Source: Zonotrichia leucophrys gambelii
Taxonomy: Eukaryota > Chordata > Aves > Passeriformes > Passerellidae
Direction of reading: 5' to 3'
Length of the DNA: 64,000 nt
Assembly (NCBI RefSeq): GCF_028769735.1
Contig: NC_088170.1
Location: 43,754,585-43,818,584 of the forward strand
Every line of letters starts with the position of its first letter. The stretch's first letter is position 1. The notes under the pieces are model-generated. The model ran no database searches. It had not been told where the DNA came from and was given only the letters and a program-made list of their open reading frames with translations. Below are positions 47,969 to 61,665 of this stretch, piece after piece. Position numbers and translations under genes: made by a program.

Positions 47969-50900
47969 GCCTAGCCCAAACCTAATCCCATAGTCCTGAG
48001 ATCTTTTAAGATTTTACTCAAAAAAAGTCTGACCTATTTCAGTTTCACAGAAAAACAGTACCTCAGTCAATGACATAACCTACTAATTTCAAATGTAAGA
48101 CTAGTTGTGAAGGACTTGGACTAAAGTGCATTTGTAAATGTAACTGTGATAGGCTACAATGTAAAAAGAATTTTACATGCTAGAGTTTTGCATGAAACTT
48201 TTTGTGAAAATATTTGGCAGTGTCTTATCAGTATAATATCTACCCCATTGCAGTAAGCCAGAACATTTTAATTGACACACAGGAAAAATAAAATAAAACA
48301 TTAAATATGTGAATAGTTAATACAGTAACAAAACCCAAGGTAAGCTTTATGGCAATCTAAACAAGAAAAATCAAGACTGGATAATTTATTAACTATTTGC
48401 CTTCAAAAAATTTCCTTTAGAAAAGTGTGTTATATCATGAAATACATATGTTTCACAGGATAGATAAATATTTTCCTAACAATAAAATGTCCACAATCCA
48501 GCGATAAATACAGTCACATAAGTAGCTATGCTTTTGACTGCCTTATCTTCAAGAGTTTTAGATCTTAGTAATAATTACATGGCGTATTCATTTATTTCCC
48601 TATGTTAAAGAATATGCAATTTACTTGGAATGACATTAACAAGCCTGAAAGCTTGTGTAAGCTTTCAAAATATTTCAAAATACTAAAATAATCAGTTCTT
48701 ACAGTTTTTAAAACAGAATTTCAAGAACATTGGGGTTTTTCATTGAAAATAGGTGTTCTAATATATACAGTGATATTACTAGATAATTATGTAATTTAAA
48801 ATGTAGTTCAGTATCTGAACCAACCTGCCCTCTCTAATCCACAATTCAAAGGATGTTGGATGTTAAAAGAATTTCATTAGTTGAAGCAATGTCATATTGA
48901 TTGAATGTAATAGTCTTCTGGGAAATTTCTCAGATGTTTAATCAAAATGGGAGTGCCCAAGGGCACAGGAAGTTTCTGCTCTGCCCTCTTGGTCATGGAG
49001 ACCATGGCAAGATCTGTTCACTGATCCTGGCAGTCATTCATGGTGTGTGTTTTATGTGGGTGTCTGAAACACTACAGTGCTGGAAAAGTCCTATTACTCA
49101 TGCTTTGGTTTCCACTCCAGGGTTTTACAGGTATCAATGGTCTGGAGCCCAGAGCAGCTGTGGCAAGGTGTGGGGCCAAGGGAATTGCAGACATGGGGCT
49201 CTGTCCCTTCATATTTTAAAGCCCTTTTGCCCCCCTCTCCTTCTACTGCTTGCACTCCTAAAGATAGACATGGCACACAGACAGAATGCTTGATAAGTTG
49301 TGTCACATTATACATCCTACATTATGCATCCTATATTCTCATCCTACAAGGAAATTGGGTTTCCCATGGACCTCTGTCTTCCATTTGCAGCTGCATGACC
49401 CAGAGCTTTTGGGCAGTGGAGCTGAGGGCTCGTTCCTCCTGCAGTCAGTTACCCTTTTTAGGGTGTCTGCTCTGCCCATTGCTCTTTCTCCAGCAGGACA
49501 TTTTCCTTTATTGAATCCTGCACTGCAAAGTCAGGACGATGCTACAGCGAGGGGTGATATGGTAGCAGGGCTCTCAGTGACCCTCTGTGGGGAACACGGG
49601 GAGGAGAGGCCTGCACCAGGGGCAGCCTGGCTGCTCTGGCTGCCAAACAAGTGCCGTGTGTGAAGGGGGTTTCCCTCTCTCACCTCTGAGAAGATTCAAA
49701 TCTGTGCTGCAAAGTACTTCAAGCCAAATACTATTTGGGATCAGATCTATGCTTGGCTGGAGTTCTGACAGCCTCTTCAAAGCAAGTTTTACTTTATTTA
49801 TTTTTAGATCAACTAAAGATGCTCTATTGACTTCCTTCAGTGCAATTTAATAAAATGCACGAAGATCTGTCTGTCTCCTTTTAATTGCAAAAGACAGATG
49901 ATTGGAATGGAGATCCCTGCCAACTCCTCCTCCCCATCTCAGAGAACAGAATTATCTCACATCCCATGTCCTGGAAAAGCATCTGAATTGAGGTTGCCTC
50001 TAAATGCAGGGGGTTCTTTTGCAGAGGAGCCACTGAAATATGAGGATTATTAGTACTAGCATTCTGCATGGCCCCAGTTGCCAGGGGTGAGCATGAGGTG
50101 GAAGGTGGAATCCAAGACATTCAGGCCCCAGGCTATATTTTCCTTTATCATGAGTAGAGGCCACAGTCGCCATGGGAGTAAGTGTAAGTAGGAAGCCAAT
50201 AATTTTGGTGAAAACTTGGCTTTGTATGTTCAGCTGGATGGTGGCAGCTACCAGCAGGGCAGTGCCATTATGATGTAGGTCTCTGGAAGTGAGGGCAGCC
50301 CCTGGAGAAACTGCTACCAAGGGACCCTTTGCCTCACAGGCTGCTGTGCATGCCCTTAGACAGTGGCTGAAGAAGTGGCCTTGTTCAGTCACTCCCCCAG
50401 AAAATTTTAAGAAATTAATTTAAAACAAGAGGCTTGAATTTGATTGCCTACAAGGTGGATCAGGAAATTTTGGTTTTCAGAGATGCTGAACACCTACAGC
50501 CTCTGCTGAGCTCAAAAGACAAAGATGGCAGCAGCCACATGCTGGTCTGCAGAAGAATATTTTACTTGAAGCCCAGTTACACACTCATTGCAGCTTGGAT
50601 TTGGGTGCTTCATTTAGGAAACAAGAGATAAATCTTATGGCCTTTGACATGAACTCCATGTTTCAGTTTTATCCTCCACGAGGAAATAATAACATTTACC
50701 TTCAGTGTCTTGAATACAATCAGGAAAAACCAGTGAAATACACAATGAGCTGCATTAGTGTATAATCATACATTTTCATTGTATATATAATAAAAAATAA
50801 AATACCATGCAATTAAAGAACACTTCATCTTTTAAATCCCTATGATACTGATTTCTTTCTTTTTTTTTTTTTCTGAGGGTAAGCTGTGAGAATGTGTGCA

Positions 50901-52394
50901 TATGTTTAGCAAAATTCCCTTGAGAAATAAAATAACATGTGAAACTCATTTTTTATTTTGTGGGAAACTTCATAACATTTTCTCAGATTGCATCCATGGG
51001 ATGGATTTCCAGCTTACCTTATGTATGAGAAAAGACCTTATAACCTATATGTGACAGTTGTTTGGGTTTTATAAAGTGTCCTGCTCACTGTGGCATTAGT
51101 CACAGATATTTCTGTGCTACTTCAGAAAGCAAAGGAAAATGATGATTCTTCTATATTTAACTACAGTGTGTTCCTTTAGTGCCATGTCACTTAGAAAAAT
51201 CCTGCACCAGGATAGGTCTGCTTTTAAACTGGAAAAAGAAAATAGGTTGGTTTTTTTTTCTCTGTAGTAGGCTCTGTTTTTCAGTGCTTTGGAACCCTCA
51301 GCTTTATTTTCTGAAAACAGTTTGCCAGACCTTTAATTGGCTTTCGTTTAAAGGAATATTTCTATGTAGAAGCTGCCACCTGTATGAATATTGAGGAGGT
51401 AAATTGATTTCTGTGTAGAGTTCAAGGAAAGCTGACAGAAGAGGAGGAAACACATAGCTTGTGTTAGTCCTCTAAAGAATTCCTCTTCTGGGAACTAGGG
51501 AAAGACTAAACCTAAATGGGTTTACTAATAAGGTTAATTTAAAAATTATTCTAAAGCATTGTTATTACTATCATTATGAGAGGTTTATTGTAACTTCTCC
51601 TATTTTCAATCTCAAATGCCAGCAATAATGACATCTTCCATGAGAATAGTATTCATTTCAGTGCCTTGGGACTGTGCACTGTCCTCACCTTTTTTATCTC
51701 TGACTCTTTCTGCTGGTTTTAATTCAGCATTAGGTACAATATGAATGTCCTTGCAGGGCACACAAGCCACTGCACACACACCAGCTTTTCTGAAAGCAGT
51801 TGAGAGTCTGCATCTGAAAATGCACCTTTGGTTAAATCAGTGTCCACAGCAATTAAACTGCCAAATATTTCATAGGCACCACTGATGTAAGAGAACTGGG
51901 GAAGCTATGGCTCTAAATCACAAATGGGAGCTTTGGCTGAAGGCAAAATGAAGAGAACCATTAGTATCTCTGGAAGAAAATGGATAAAACAACAAATTCT
52001 GCAATAGTTGTTCCATATTATTAAAAGGTGTTGTGATAAGGTTTCTTCTGCAAACACAAAATTATGCAGAGCAGGGTTTTAATATAATTTATTTTCCATG
52101 CCTTTTATTGAAAAATAGCTAATGAAAATTACTCATATTTTCACTTTGTCTTATCAAGCCTTCTTAATGGAAAGCTCCACTGTTTTGCATGGATGTTTCA
52201 AATTTTCAGCAGCTTGATTTAGTAAATAAAGTTGTCACTCAAACCTCATTTCCTGTCCAGCTGCAATGAATCAAAATGGACTCTGAATTAATGCTGAATA
52301 TTTTCTGCATTTGATGTCTCTGTCACCAATGGGATAGCTATCATCTATCTCATTCTTTTTATGTTTCTGAAATGGGTCTGCATTACTGATGATA

Positions 52395-52414
52395 TTTATT
52401 TGTTTGTTTGTTTG
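52395..52414 (+). repeat. (TTTG)n short microsatellite
   Basis: About four to five TTTG units, the first with A for G. Confidence 0.9.
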
Positions 52415-55400
52415 ATGATTAGCAATGCAAGGACACTTAAGAACAAGTACAGTGAAACTCTTCCAGCCCATGGTGCCATGTCATTATTCCCATCTTCCCT
52501 GAACAGTCATGAAGTACAAGACCTCTCCTAACCACATAATTTCAAGCATGCTAAAAGCATAGTGAACCAAGCACAGAATTCATATGGCTCTGCATGATTT
52601 GGATTAGATATAAGTGCAGTATTAGATTAGGATTTTGTTTTACTTGGAGACAATGCAATAGAAATCACAAATTGAGCTCTCAGTTCGGTTATGGCTGCAT
52701 TATAGAGTGTAGGCAGTCTCAACTAACAATAAAAATATTTGATGACATAGGTCTTCTTGTTGGATAATATTCACAAGGGGGTTCGTTAACCATCCTGAGT
52801 TGTGCTTCAAGCTGTGTAAGTGCCTTGCAGAAGGTATTAATCTTGTATGTTTATGTTTGTGTCATAAGATGTTTTTATTTATAGATTGGGACCATGTTAA
52901 TTTGCTCACTATATTTAGAAGTATATTTCTCTGTGTTTCTTGCATTAAATATACAATCATCTTACTTCTACTAGAGAAGCCATCTCTGTAAGTCGTGTTT
53001 GGTCACTTTTATTTCTACAAAGTTCATAACTAGTCACTGCTTTGTTGGAGAAATCTGTGTTCATGTTGATGATTCCTGTGGCACCGATGGATATAAAGTG
53101 AGACATCATCTCATTTGAGGCAAATGTCTTCCTCAAACACCCTCAAGAGAGCTCAGCCAGGACTCCTCAGGACCAGTTAGAAGAAGAAGACCTCAGTGAA
53201 GAAGCATGTTTTAGAACCCTGGTGTGTATATGTGCTCCTGTGCCTAAGCTGCTTTTGTCTTCCTTCCTGAAGTAGAAAACTGTAATTCCAGAGAACTACC
53301 ATATGGTCAGCCTTGTTGACTCCACTGAGGAGCCCAGAATACCTCAGATATTTCACTGCATGCCTGGAAATTAACCCAGCACTGCTGAATCAGAACAAAC
53401 AAGGTAGGTCTGTTGAGATGCAAACCTGGACAAAGATCAGAGGATAATGTGTGCCAGAGTCCTCACCCCAATAAGCACACACAGATGTGTGCAAATGAAA
53501 ACTAATAGACAAGACTTAAATGAGGACTAATATGGGCATATTTTGGAGAGAGTTGTACTCAAGTTAGTTAGTGAATAAGAAAATAGACATTGGTTCTGAG
53601 GATTGAAAGTCTAGGGAAAGGCTACCAGCAACAAACCAGTGCTACAGTCTATTAAAGCAGAGGACACAAGGAAGGAGAGCTGGATCCTCTGACTGGTGAG
53701 GGAGCTCTCTGCCTAGGCTTCAGATCTGCATGTGTGTGTACAATGTGACAGGATGCCAACAACACAGCAGCACATATTTTAAAAGAAGCTTTTTGCAAGA
53801 AGTAAAGAAACTCTAGGCTACAGGGCCCTAATGGGCTGGCTCCTAACATAGCAATCTGTCCAGCTAAACTGGAAATAACTATTTGGTGGATCATGCTCAA
53901 TAAAACAAAGACCAAGGATGCAGATCTGATCCATTCTTGGTTAATGCCTTATACTTTTCAAGTAATGTTTATTTATTGCTGTTAAAACAACTACCTGTTC
54001 AGAAAGTGACTAGCAGTAAGGCATCTTACCTTGATTTGTATCTCTTCTCCTGCATGCCCTAGAAGATTTAAACATAGTCTGGAGATGCCTGCTCCCAGCA
54101 AATAAAAGAAGATCCACATGTGATTTGATTTTCATGCAGCCTCTGAGGCAAAACTCGATCCGTGTTTGACACAGTTCTCACAAAAAATGAGAAAATTAGT
54201 ATGCAGTAAAATGCAGGCACACAGAGAGCTGGACACTGTTCAGATTTAATGTTTGCCTGTTTCTGATTTATTAACCCAGTACAGATGCAACTATTTCTTT
54301 TCAGCAATGTCCTATTCTCTCCCCAGTTTTCCACTTGCACTGCCAGAGGCACAGCAAGAATAGCTGGCTTGCCAAAAAGTGCACAGTGCCTGCTGGCTGG
54401 GTAGGGATAAGGCCCTCAAGTAGTCACAATCTCATTTAAACACGAGTTTACTCTGTTATTACTGCATCCTTTAGCAGCAACTAAAAGCATCACATTTTAT
54501 TTCAACACAGAGTCTCAGCAGAACAGACAAAAATTGTTGAAAGAGAAGACAAGTAATCATAAGACACTAACTCTTCATGGTTCTTCCAAGGGTTCTCTGT
54601 GTAACCTCAGTGAAATGACACGAAGCATGGTTTGCAACCCTGGATTAATATTGTCCCCAAGCCACCAGTGGCTTGGCTTTGCCCTTGACCCTACACTGTG
54701 TCTTGAGCATCCAATATGCAGCTCAGCACTCTGCAGCCTTAGTGACTGAGTATGGATAGGCCAACGCACTCACCTCATCCCATCACCCATGCAAACACAT
54801 CCTATTGCCTAGGACTACTTGGAAAGAGAATTAAAATAATATTTCTACTGGCAAGGAGCAATATGACAGCTGATTTTCAGAACAAATTGTTTCTCTCTGT
54901 GTTGTTAGTAAACACCAGATCAGGAATCTCTCCTGTACATCTATTCACTGTGTGGTCAACACACTAAACCCAAACTCTTTTAAGATTTTATTTTAATGAA
55001 TCCTCTCCCTGCAGTGCATCTGAAATTCAGCTGCAATTGCCAGCCTCCCTAGTTTCAAGTCTGAGCCACAAAGTCTGACATGGCTTGCTGCCCATAAACA
55101 TTTAGAGAATGCTTTTCTTCTTTAAAGCATTGCACAGCTTGTGAGGAGATTTTCTGGAGATGGACTGTATCCCCAGATACCACGTCTGAGGATGAAGGAA
55201 TATGTGAAGAAAGCAAATCAGAGGCACTAAACCTTTCAAGAGATTTCATTCAGTTAACATCCTTCCAACATTTCAAATAGCAGCAAGAGCAAATTCAGTG
55301 TGTTGGGCAGGGTCTTGTGGGCAGGCACAATCCCATGGCCACCTTCCCTCAGGGGGCAACCAGGGCTGCTGGGCCCCAACTTCCACCTTCCTTGTAACTC

Positions 55401-58400
55401 CTTCCACTTCCTCCAGGCTGGTGAGCAGCACCTGCCTCCTGCAGCAATAAACCTGCTTGAGGGGTCACAGCCAGGGCTGATGTGAGCAATGCAAGGCAGC
55501 AGTGCAGAACACACGCTTTGTGCTTCCCCATTTGTCAGACACAGATCGTGCTAATGGAACTGTAATTCTCTCTGAGTGGGGATATGATCAGCAAGCACAC
55601 TTACTGCAAAAATCAGCTTAAATATTTAGTTACTTTGGTTTTTGAAATAAGAACTCTGAACAATTTTTGAACATACATAATATTCTTGTGGAAGAAAATA
55701 GTCTCTGGAATATATGGATATTCTGGGCTGTTGTGGAATAAATACAACTTTCCTCTAGCATTTTAACTAAAGATTTTCTGAAAAAATATCAGAATAAACC
55801 ATATTAAAAAACCTTTACCCCAGGCTACTATAAAGAAGAAAAAAATGTTCCAAATGTGAACTAATGAAGTACAAAGTAATGAATATTTAATTTGCATAAT
55901 TTACCAAAGTGCAGTTAGGAAACCAAGCAAAATTCTCCATAAACAAAGTGTTCATTAGGCATTTACTGTAGCTTTTATGCAATCATTACATTTTTTTCCC
56001 CTGTATTGCTATTACTGTGGTATTACACAAAGGTGAATGAGCATCTCATGAGAGTGTCTAGAAGGTTCAAAGGGAAAAACCGAAACGAGGAAGGCAGTGG
56101 TGTCTATTAAATTTAAATAAGCTACCTGTTTACAGTGAAGAAGATAAAAGACTAAGCACAGCAGAAGAGCAACTGAGAAAAGGAATGGAAAAGGTAATTG
56201 AGTTTTACGTTACGGGCTTCTTCACTTGGCAGTGTGAATATTATTGAATTAGCCCTATTACTATAAATATTACACAAAAGCAGAGCTGTGTGAAGGCTTG
56301 CTATGAAACTTTAACAATATCAATGGAAGTAAGTGCTACCCAAACTGCACACAGGAATGTATCAGAGAAAGAATACAGTGGGATTTTTTTTCTATAGAAC
56401 TGAACTGTGGTGTGATGTGAATTTTAATAAGAGCATACAGAAAAAATGAAAATGGGGACTGCAAAAATGTCCATGCACAAAGGGAACGATTTCACAGCCA
56501 CTACCTGCACAGTAAATATCAAGAGGTGAAATATTTGTATTAAAGGGAATGTCCTTCATACCACAGCTTTATTTAATGCCCTATTCCTTGCCACATCCCC
56601 TCAGTCTCTAGCTTACCAAGCCTCTTCTGGAACAAGGTCACATATTTACCTGAAATATGGATTTCACACTGTTTTATAGATTCTAAGTCAGAATTAAAGG
56701 TCAGCAGATTTAAATTACTGAATGTGAATCTAAAACCTGCTTTTGTTTGACTGCAGAAGACTGAACTAAAGTGGTGCTGCATTGCCTCACCCTCTTTTCC
56801 AACTTTTCCTTCCTCACTACAGCCCAAATTTATATCTGCTCCCTACACATTATTTATTTAGCTACTGACACAGGTTTTTCTGTAAAGCTTTTCCATAGGG
56901 TGTTTGAATAATCTCTAAAATCATAACATAACTTATTCAGTATTTCACAAATTTCTTCCAGAAGGTACCAGGGATATCCTGTAAAAACAACTGACTCAAA
57001 ATCAAGCTCTTTTTTCCCTACTCATTGAAATGGGAGAACGTGGCTGCTGCACAGGAGAACTTACCCTGGCAACAGGGGTCTTGATTAACCATAAGAAGTA
57101 CCAGTGCCTCAGGCTGATGAGAAAGTCTAATTGGGTATTAAAAGAGCATTATTTTGACAAATTATACATTCTAGGAGTGAATACAGACAGCATGCTGTGT
57201 TCTGCATTTTGTCTCCCTCACCTCTGAATGAAAGAATGAATTGCCCTTGCCATGGGTCACCCCATCTATTCCCACACCTGACTCTGCCCTGTAAGTTAGC
57301 AGCACGCCCCAACTGGAAGGAGCTTTGGACAGCTGGCAAGCACAGTCCAGGGGGATCTCCTGCCTGTTTGATGCAGCTCCTGCCCACCTGAAGGCAGAGC
57401 AGGCAGGTAGCTGCCCAGCCTCCCAGGAGCTCAGCCTGGCAACTCCAGGGCTGGCTCTGAAAGAGCCCAGCAGGGTGCTGGACCCACTGCCCTCCATTTA
57501 GCAAGCTGGTTGCAGACCATGGGAATGCAGCGTGGAAATGTGCAAATGATGGTGATCCATGAGAGACTAATGACAGAAGGTGAAGCAATTAAAAAAGTGA
57601 AATTAGGGGAGAGATGGAAATATCAAAACATAACCAGTGATAGGTCCTGAACATAACTGTGTATGAATAGACAATTTTCAGGTTTTTTCCCAGATATTAC
57701 TCTTTCAGTCTTAGGGTAATTTAACAGAAAAGTGAAGAATTCTCATCTTTTTGCTCCTTCAAGAGACCAGTAGTATTGTGACACTAAGAAGAGTGAAGTG
57801 AGGCACTAGGATATGGAAAGCAGATTCCACAGCAGCTGCTATAGTGCAGAGAAATGACATCAGTGACATCACTGCTCAGGAGCCTATTAGCACAATGCCA
57901 AAAGACCAGTTTAACAGGCTGCCTCAATTTGTAATGGACTCCATTTCCATATACCTTAGCTGGGCATATCGATATCTCCCCTGTGAGGACAGTGCTGTTT
58001 TGCTTGAGCAGCCAGCTCTGGAGGACAGTCCCTGTTTAGAGCAGGTGTTACACCAGAGGATTATGTATGATTTTCTGGAAGTCAAGAAGAATTTTTATTT
58101 TATGATCTGTGACATAATCATAATAAACATTGCCCGGATTTCCTCTGAGTCATTGAAGAATTTTTAGATAGATGGAGGCTGGGAGGTGGCCTCCCTGAAA
58201 ATCCATGGACAAGGTTAATCTGAGAGTAGGAGTGCTCTTTCACCACCCGCAAGTACACTGTGCAATGGGAAGGTTTAGCTGAGAAACCCTGTGGGTACCA
58301 AATGCCTTATAACCTGCACCAATCCAAACTGTATCCCTACAGTCTTCTGTTCCTCCTCCTCCATTCCTGTGTCCAACTCGTTCCTTTCCTTTTTTTTCTA

Positions 58401-61379
58401 TTCCTGTGGTAATGGCTGCTCCCCCATGTACATTTGCCTTCAACCCATCCTAGCTTTATGTATGCATTGGTGAGGAAATAACAGCTCTGATCACCAAGTT
58501 AACAGTACCTGGGTTTAACTGGGACCTGTGATTATGAGAGTTATTTCATGCTCTTTACCTCATCTACAATCCAACCTGTAAACACTATGAAAAGCGTTTT
58601 AACAAGGATTAATCACTCTGACTATATCAAATAAGACTCAGGCACATCAGGTTTTGTGTGCTTCAGGCTGTTACCATGTAAAATACAAAGGAAAGTTGGT
58701 GACATGGGTGTGCGCAAGCATCAGTGCTGAGCAGGCATGAAGTGGGTGTGGTGAAGAGGAGATGGTGTGGCCAGGCCAGCTGGAGCCAGCTCAGAAAGCA
58801 CCTATCCCATTCTGAGCATTCACCTTTCAGGCAGCACTGAAATGTGTTTCAGCCAAAGCCAAATGACAAAACTGGAGCTGAAGTGTGGCCAAGTGTCTAA
58901 AAGTAGCCTTTTTCCTGCTGGAATAACAACTGTGTGTTGATGAGTGGAACAGCAGATGGACATTTTGGAGGGAAACTTAGTACAAAATGACAAGTTTCTA
59001 TGCTGGCTTCAGACACAGTTAAGTATGATCCAACGTCAGAATCTGAAATAGTGGCACAGAGAAGTGGAGAGCTATGATGTGGGCTGTGCATCCAGAAAAT
59101 CCCAGCTCTTAGAGGTTTGCTGCAGCACTGCACCACTAACAAGAGCTGTGACTTGTACCACTCTGTAGCAAACGATCTTCTTCTAGTTCCCCAAAAATGA
59201 CCCAACAGTGATGCTGGTACTAAAACAACTGATGTCTGGTTCTGCTTGGCAGGGAGTGGGACGTTATTCTTTATTGTTAAACTGTGGATGAAATGTAAAT
59301 ATTTTCACTGTGTCCAGTGGATCTTTGCTTACCTGAGGAGCATGGACAGCTGCATCAATCTCCTCAGAGCAGTTTTTTGCTGCTTGGCCCCTGGGACTTT
59401 TCAGGGTCATGATGGCAGCATGGGCCGCTCCCTTAAGATGGCATTCTGATTAGAGATGCTTCCCTACTACAGCTCCAGAAATACAATGAATTAGAGTAAT
59501 GTATTTTGTATTGATGCCTTTCCAGCCCCAAGAATGGCCCATCCCCTAATGCCCTGTCTTCTCCCTCCTGCAGAAACTGGGAGGAGTTCCCACAAAAGAA
59601 ATGGGGTAAGAGTGCAGACTTGAAGGTAAGCCTGGCTCAGATGGGAAGATTAAAGGCAATGCATTACTCACATTGAGATTATTTTTGAGCAATATTCTAT
59701 AAATATTAGAAATTTCATCAGTTTATTTTTATCATATGTAAGCATATTCCTTCTGCTTCCTGAACATAAATGAACTGACTTAATCGGACTCCTTTTCATT
59801 TAATAGAATTATTATTCCTTTTGCATCTCCCCTGCTGCTTCATATCAATGTTGAGTATTTATTAAGAACTAGTAAAATTCATGAATTTTTCTTGCTTGCC
59901 AGGTACAGAAAAATACAGAAAGTAGGCAAAGGGCAATCTTTTGTGCTTACTTGGCAGAGAAGGCTATGGCTATAACACACTATTAGATTATATAAAGAAA
60001 AGTAGTAAAATTGTTGAAATGAAATAACAATTTCCCTATCTCATGACCCTATCTTACAAAGGGCTGATACTGCAGTTTTCACAAAAATCCTGGGATGATA
60101 AACAGGAAGACTGTGGCAGTTTCCATTGCACAATGCTACTTTATGGGAAACACTCAGGACCAGAAAACACAGTTTTTCAGTCTGGTTCAGTCTGGGGATA
60201 AGCCTAATATGTTTTCTCTGGAATACAGACTTTGCATTGCAAATTGAAGCCCCTAGTCAGAATGCTGTCCTTAATCTTCCTTATGCCCAACACCAATTTC
60301 TTTTTATCTTTTTTTCCCCCCTATTTCTTGTCTTCTCCCATTTTTCTTTTTTCCCCCATTTTCTCATGATTCCTCCAAGATATTTCACTTTCTCCAGGGA
60401 TCTACTTGTTAAAACTGTTCTCCAGAAAAGAAAATAAAGACCCTGTTTCTCAAAGAAATCTGTGCATTTGATTTTCATCAAAAAGATGTGGGCTCATGTT
60501 AGCATGTTTGATATTTGCAAATTCAAAATGTATCTCTCTAAACTCCTCTGAAAAGGAATTATATTCATTATGCACTGAGTATTCTCAGTTCATATGAATA
60601 GTAAACATTCCTTTCAAACCAGTAAATTATTTTGATTTTTTTTTATTTTATAACCACATCTCAGTTATAACAACCAACTGCTATAAAACCTTTAGCATGT
60701 TAAAAAAATAATTTTCAAATACTTGATAATATGTAGGAGTCATCCAAACAGTGACAAATTTGCAGGCAGTCTTTCAGAAATAATTAAAAATGTTTTATTC
60801 AGGTGTTAGTGAGCCAAAAGTGTAAATAATTTTTCTAGTTTGGCTTTGTACTGAGATTATACTCTCAAGCCTCGTCGTTGGCTCCATAAAAAAAGCTAAC
60901 TTTGTTTCCCACAAAAATGTGAAAACTACCATATCAGGAAAGATAACATCTACATAGATTACTTGAAAGATTTCTCATTGCTTACAAAAATGATAATCTT
61001 CCTGTGTGCGCTGTGAGCTTCTTCTAAAGAGAAAGGCACTGGGTTCCTTATTATACCTGATTCCAGCAGAACTAAGGCTGCAAAAATGAACACAGAATAC
61101 TTCATGCTTGAATAAAGACATTATTGTCTCATTAAAAAATTATATCCTGTTGGCTCAGGAGAAAGCCTCCAAAATTACAAAAATAACAAAAGTAGAGTGA
61201 AACTCTCTAATAATAAGATTTATGGCTCTGCCTTTTCTTCCATGTGTGTATTTTATACTTATAAACAAAAAACCACATTTTATGCTTCAAAGTGTTTCTT
61301 TGCACCAATAATACAGGATTGTTTAAAGATTCCTGAATGTATTCTTGGCCTGTGTGTTTGCGCATCTGCGCATGTGAAG

Positions 61380-61665
61380 GGCCTTGAGGGAAAGCCCTTG
61401 AGGAGCAGCCAAGGGCACTTGGTCTGCTCAGCCTGGAGAAGAGGAGACTGAGGGGAGACCTCACTGCAGTTACAGCTTCCTCGTGAGAGGAAGAGGAGGG
61501 GCAGGCACTGATCTATTCACACTCATGACCAGTGACAGGACCCAAGGGAATGGCTGGAAGCTGAGTCAGGGGAAGTTTAGGTTGGATATCAGGAAAAGGT
61601 TCTTCACCCAGACGGGGGTCAGGTACCAGAACAGCACCAGCCTGACCAAGTTTATAAAGATCATG
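61380..61665 (+). mobile_element. CR1 LINE fragment, C-terminal ORF region
   Basis: Contains CACTTGGTCTGCTCAGCCTG and GGAGAAGAGGAGACTGAGGG, encoding the LFSLEKRRLRGD-like block. These are followed by a DRTQGNGWKLSQGKFRLDIRKRFF block (61540-61600) and the arginine/threonine-rich stretch to about 61650. Both the upstream RT part and the 3' UTR tail are missing, which is unusual because CR1 copies normally keep the 3' end. Confidence 0.9.

Larger units (their letters stand above)
47844..61379. other. Long unique non-coding stretch
   Basis: About 13.5 kb with no assignable repeat or exon. Simple runs are (AAAC)5 at 47948-47968 and (TTTG)4 at 52395-52414. GC-richer patches (49000-49660, 50000-50390, 55250-55530, 57030-57590) give open frames of up to 153 codons, with no domain, overlapping on both strands. 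55870-55990 contains a perfect octamer ATTTGCAT. Confidence 0.5.

Noticed and set aside
49077..49663. Overlapping 145-, 130- and 125-codon plus-strand frames
   Set aside because: Three mutually overlapping frames with no domain; no splice signals or start context favours one.
50000..50392. 130-codon minus-strand open frame with hydrophobic stretches
   Set aside because: The hydrophobic runs are not organised as signal peptide or membrane helices of a known family; no supporting context.
57127..57588. 153-codon minus-strand open frame
   Set aside because: Composition (W, C, S, L, G rich) is that of random GC-rich DNA; a second minus frame and a plus frame are open over the same bases.
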